DNA of 64,000 nucleotides from contig JAMSLZ010000023.1 in assembly GCA_026027325.1 (NCBI GenBank), positions 77,001 to 141,000 of the forward strand, in the 5' to 3' direction. Within the stretch, counting starts at the first letter, position 1. The number at the start of each line of letters is the position of its first letter. Made by a program: the position numbers and the translations under genes. Source of the stretch: Actinomucor elegans (taxonomy: Eukaryota > Mucoromycota > Mucoromycetes > Mucorales > Mucoraceae). The notes beneath the pieces are model-generated. The model was not told where the DNA came from and did not search any database. It was given only the letters and a program-made list of their open reading frames with translations. Shown here one piece after another: positions 62,351-64,000 of this stretch.

Positions 62351-64000
62351 TTAGAGCATCCGCAGCGGTCACATTAACTTTTACATTACATTTAATGTAA
62401 AAATTGGTAATCGGCGTTTGAATTAATAAATAATGTGCTCTGCGAAAAAGCGGTTACATTAAATGTAATACTTTTTTTCCTGATTTATATTGATATTATT
62501 ATATAAATTGTACATTCTGCATTAAAAATATTACTAAAATGGATACTCAAGAAGTTATAGATATTTTCCAAGAAGAACAGCTAGATCAGGAAGAAGTCAT
62601 GACGAGTATGAACGACTTTCTCCTGTATAAAGCAACAAAACGTACATTAGATGCTGAAAAAGCCGAAGCAATCATAAAGAAGCCTCGTAGCATGATTTAC
62701 CGCAAAAGACAGCGAGCTCACGTACAGTTATGTGAGGATTACTTTAATGAAGACTGTACGTATACAGAAGACCAATATCGGAGAAGATTCCGAATAAGTA
62801 AAGACGTTTTCTTTCGCATACTGGATGCTGTCCAAGAAAAAGACGACTATTTTAAGCAGAAAACCGATGCTGCACGCAGACCTGGTTTCTCTGCTTTACA
62901 AAAAATATCGGTTGCAATCCGCCTGCTTGCTTATGGAGTATCGGCAGATTCTTTGGACGAATCTTTCCGAATGGCAGAATCAACTTCTCTGGAATGTCTT
63001 AAACGTTTCTGTTCTGCAGTTGTCTCAATTTTCAGTGATGAATATCTGAGGGCACCAAATGCAGAGGATATCAAAAGACTTCTACGGGAAGGAGAATCCA
63101 GAGGATTTCCTGGTATGCTCGGTTCTCTGGACTGCATGCATTGGGAGTGGAAAAACTGTCCCACTGCCTGGCATGGACAGTTTGTTGGAAAGGAAAAAAC
63201 CCCAACAATCATTCTCGAAGCTGTGGCATCATACGACATGTGGATATGGCACGCATTTTTTGGCATGCCTGGATCACTGAACGATATCAATGTTTTGGAC
63301 AGATCACATCTATTCAAGGATTTGGCCAATGGTGAAGGTCCTGTTGTCAACTTCTCTGTAAATGGCAATCAATACAACATGGGATACTACTTGACGGATG
63401 GTATCTACCCCGCGTACGCTTCCTTTGTTAAGAGTTTTAGTAATCCACAGACTCCAAAGGAAAAGGTATAAACGTGCTCTAATCATTTGTATTGTCTCGT
63501 GTCCATTAACTAATATTTCCTCTTAATTTTATTATAAGCATTTTTCCATGGCTCAAGAATCTACAAGAAAAGATGTAGAAAGAGCTTTTGGAGTATTACA
63601 GGCGCGATTTGCAATCGTTTCTGGTCCAGCAAGAATGTGGAAAAAAGAAACTCTGCATAATATAATGACAACATGCATTATATTACATAATATGACAATC
63701 GAGTTCGACCGAAAGAAGAAAGAACAAAGAAATGGAGAAGAAACAGACTATGGCACTCTTGGCAGTGAAGATGTTGTCAGCGTTAGTAACTTATCTTCAA
63801 CTGTATTAGTATCACCTCCAAGGGAAATACTTCCAGACACTTTTGCTGGATTTTTGTCCAAGTATCTGGAAATTCGCAACAAGGGAAAACATTTACAACT
63901 TAGAAACGATCTAATGGAAAACCTTTGGACGATAGAAGAAAATAGAACCAAAGATTAAATCAAAAAAAAAGGGAAAATTCGAATCGTCTCCTTCCTTCTT
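62351..64000 (+). mobile_element. PIF/Harbinger DNA transposon, left part
   Basis: The proposed left end is GAGCATCCGCAGCGG at 62354, preceded by TTA (62351-62353), the 3-bp target typical of PIF/Harbinger. Subterminal sequence holds a 10-bp perfect palindrome arm pair with a 4-base loop (62379-62402) and a second AGCGGTTACATTAA block (62449-62462) echoing AGCGGTCACATTAA at 62365-62378, both likely transposase-binding repeats. The transposase gene follows. The right end lies beyond the window, so the terminal inverted repeat and target duplication cannot be confirmed here. Confidence 0.7.
62539..63958 (+). CDS. PIF/Harbinger transposase (DDE_Tnp_4)
   Basis: Exons 62539-63465 and 63539-63958 join to 448 residues. 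DDE catalytic residues are intact: D198 in GSLDCMHWEW, D249 in PGSLNDINVLDRS and E323 in DVERAFGVLQARF. DCMHW-W-NCP, HGQFVGKEKTPTIILEAVA and YYLTDGIYPAYA are hallmarks of Harbinger transposases of plants and fungi. The single intron lies between D2 and E. No frameshift or stop interrupts the gene, so the element is young and may be active. The usual second Myb-like protein of PIF elements is not present in the visible part. Confidence 0.92.

Overview
This 64 kb window is nuclear DNA of a filamentous fungus, most likely a Mucoromycota (Mucorales-type) species. The signs are compact genes with many small introns (mostly 45-60 nt, GTAAGT-type donors, CTAAT/CTGAT-like branch sites, TAG/CAG acceptors), AT-rich gene-poor spacers full of long A/T homopolymers, decayed LINE reverse-transcriptase fragments and a PIF/Harbinger transposon. 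I rebuilt 24 spliced or single-exon protein genes, and each joined reading frame is a whole number of codons. No rRNA, tRNA or CRISPR array was found. The species cannot be named from the sequence alone.

Layout. 1-1129: LINE relic on the minus strand. 1130-7738 (+): Nop4/RBM28-type ribosome-biogenesis factor, a SUKH (SMI1/KNR4) protein of bacterial style, and a 913-residue single-pass membrane protein of unknown function. 10190-11106 (-): homologue of plant 'pathogen-related protein'. 12141-17696 (+): class V myosin with motor, IQ, coiled coil and dilute domain. 20206-21227 (-): Sho1-type osmosensor. 21579-21914 (-): ribosomal protein uS14/S29. 22366-23342 (+): copper-fist transcription factor. 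24354-25355 (-): Nit-family amidase. 27412-28112 (+): sulfotransferase-like protein. 29574-31585 (+): single-Myb protein. 33286-36200: an unknown membrane protein (+) convergent with a Ubl-BAG cochaperone (-), then a cytochrome b561 (-). 40184-42391 (+): sugar transporter with a predicted 5-nt micro-exon. 43830-48983 (-): the splicing factor Cef1/Cdc5 and two paralogous 35-residue zinc-knuckle microproteins. 52219-54594 (-): ALYREF/Yra1 mRNA-export factor and Sen54 tRNA-splicing endonuclease subunit. 54710-60323 (+): seven-knuckle CNBP/Gis2 protein, kelch-domain membrane protein and Sac7/Bag7-type RhoGAP. 62351-64000: left part of a PIF/Harbinger element with an intact transposase.

Functional themes. 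Several genes serve RNA metabolism (Nop4, Cef1, ALYREF, Sen54, CNBP, S29, the zinc-knuckle pair). Others serve polarity and stress signalling (myosin V, RhoGAP, Sho1), or metal, redox and sugar physiology (copper fist, cytochrome b561, transporter). There is no operon logic; neighbours are linked only by shared promoters or convergent ends.

The most unusual points are the paired zinc-knuckle microgenes with a duplicated Cef1 tail and a nearly invariant 22-nt spacer block, a previously unlabelled dispersed repeat family of at least 15 copies on both strands, and the 5-nt micro-exon.
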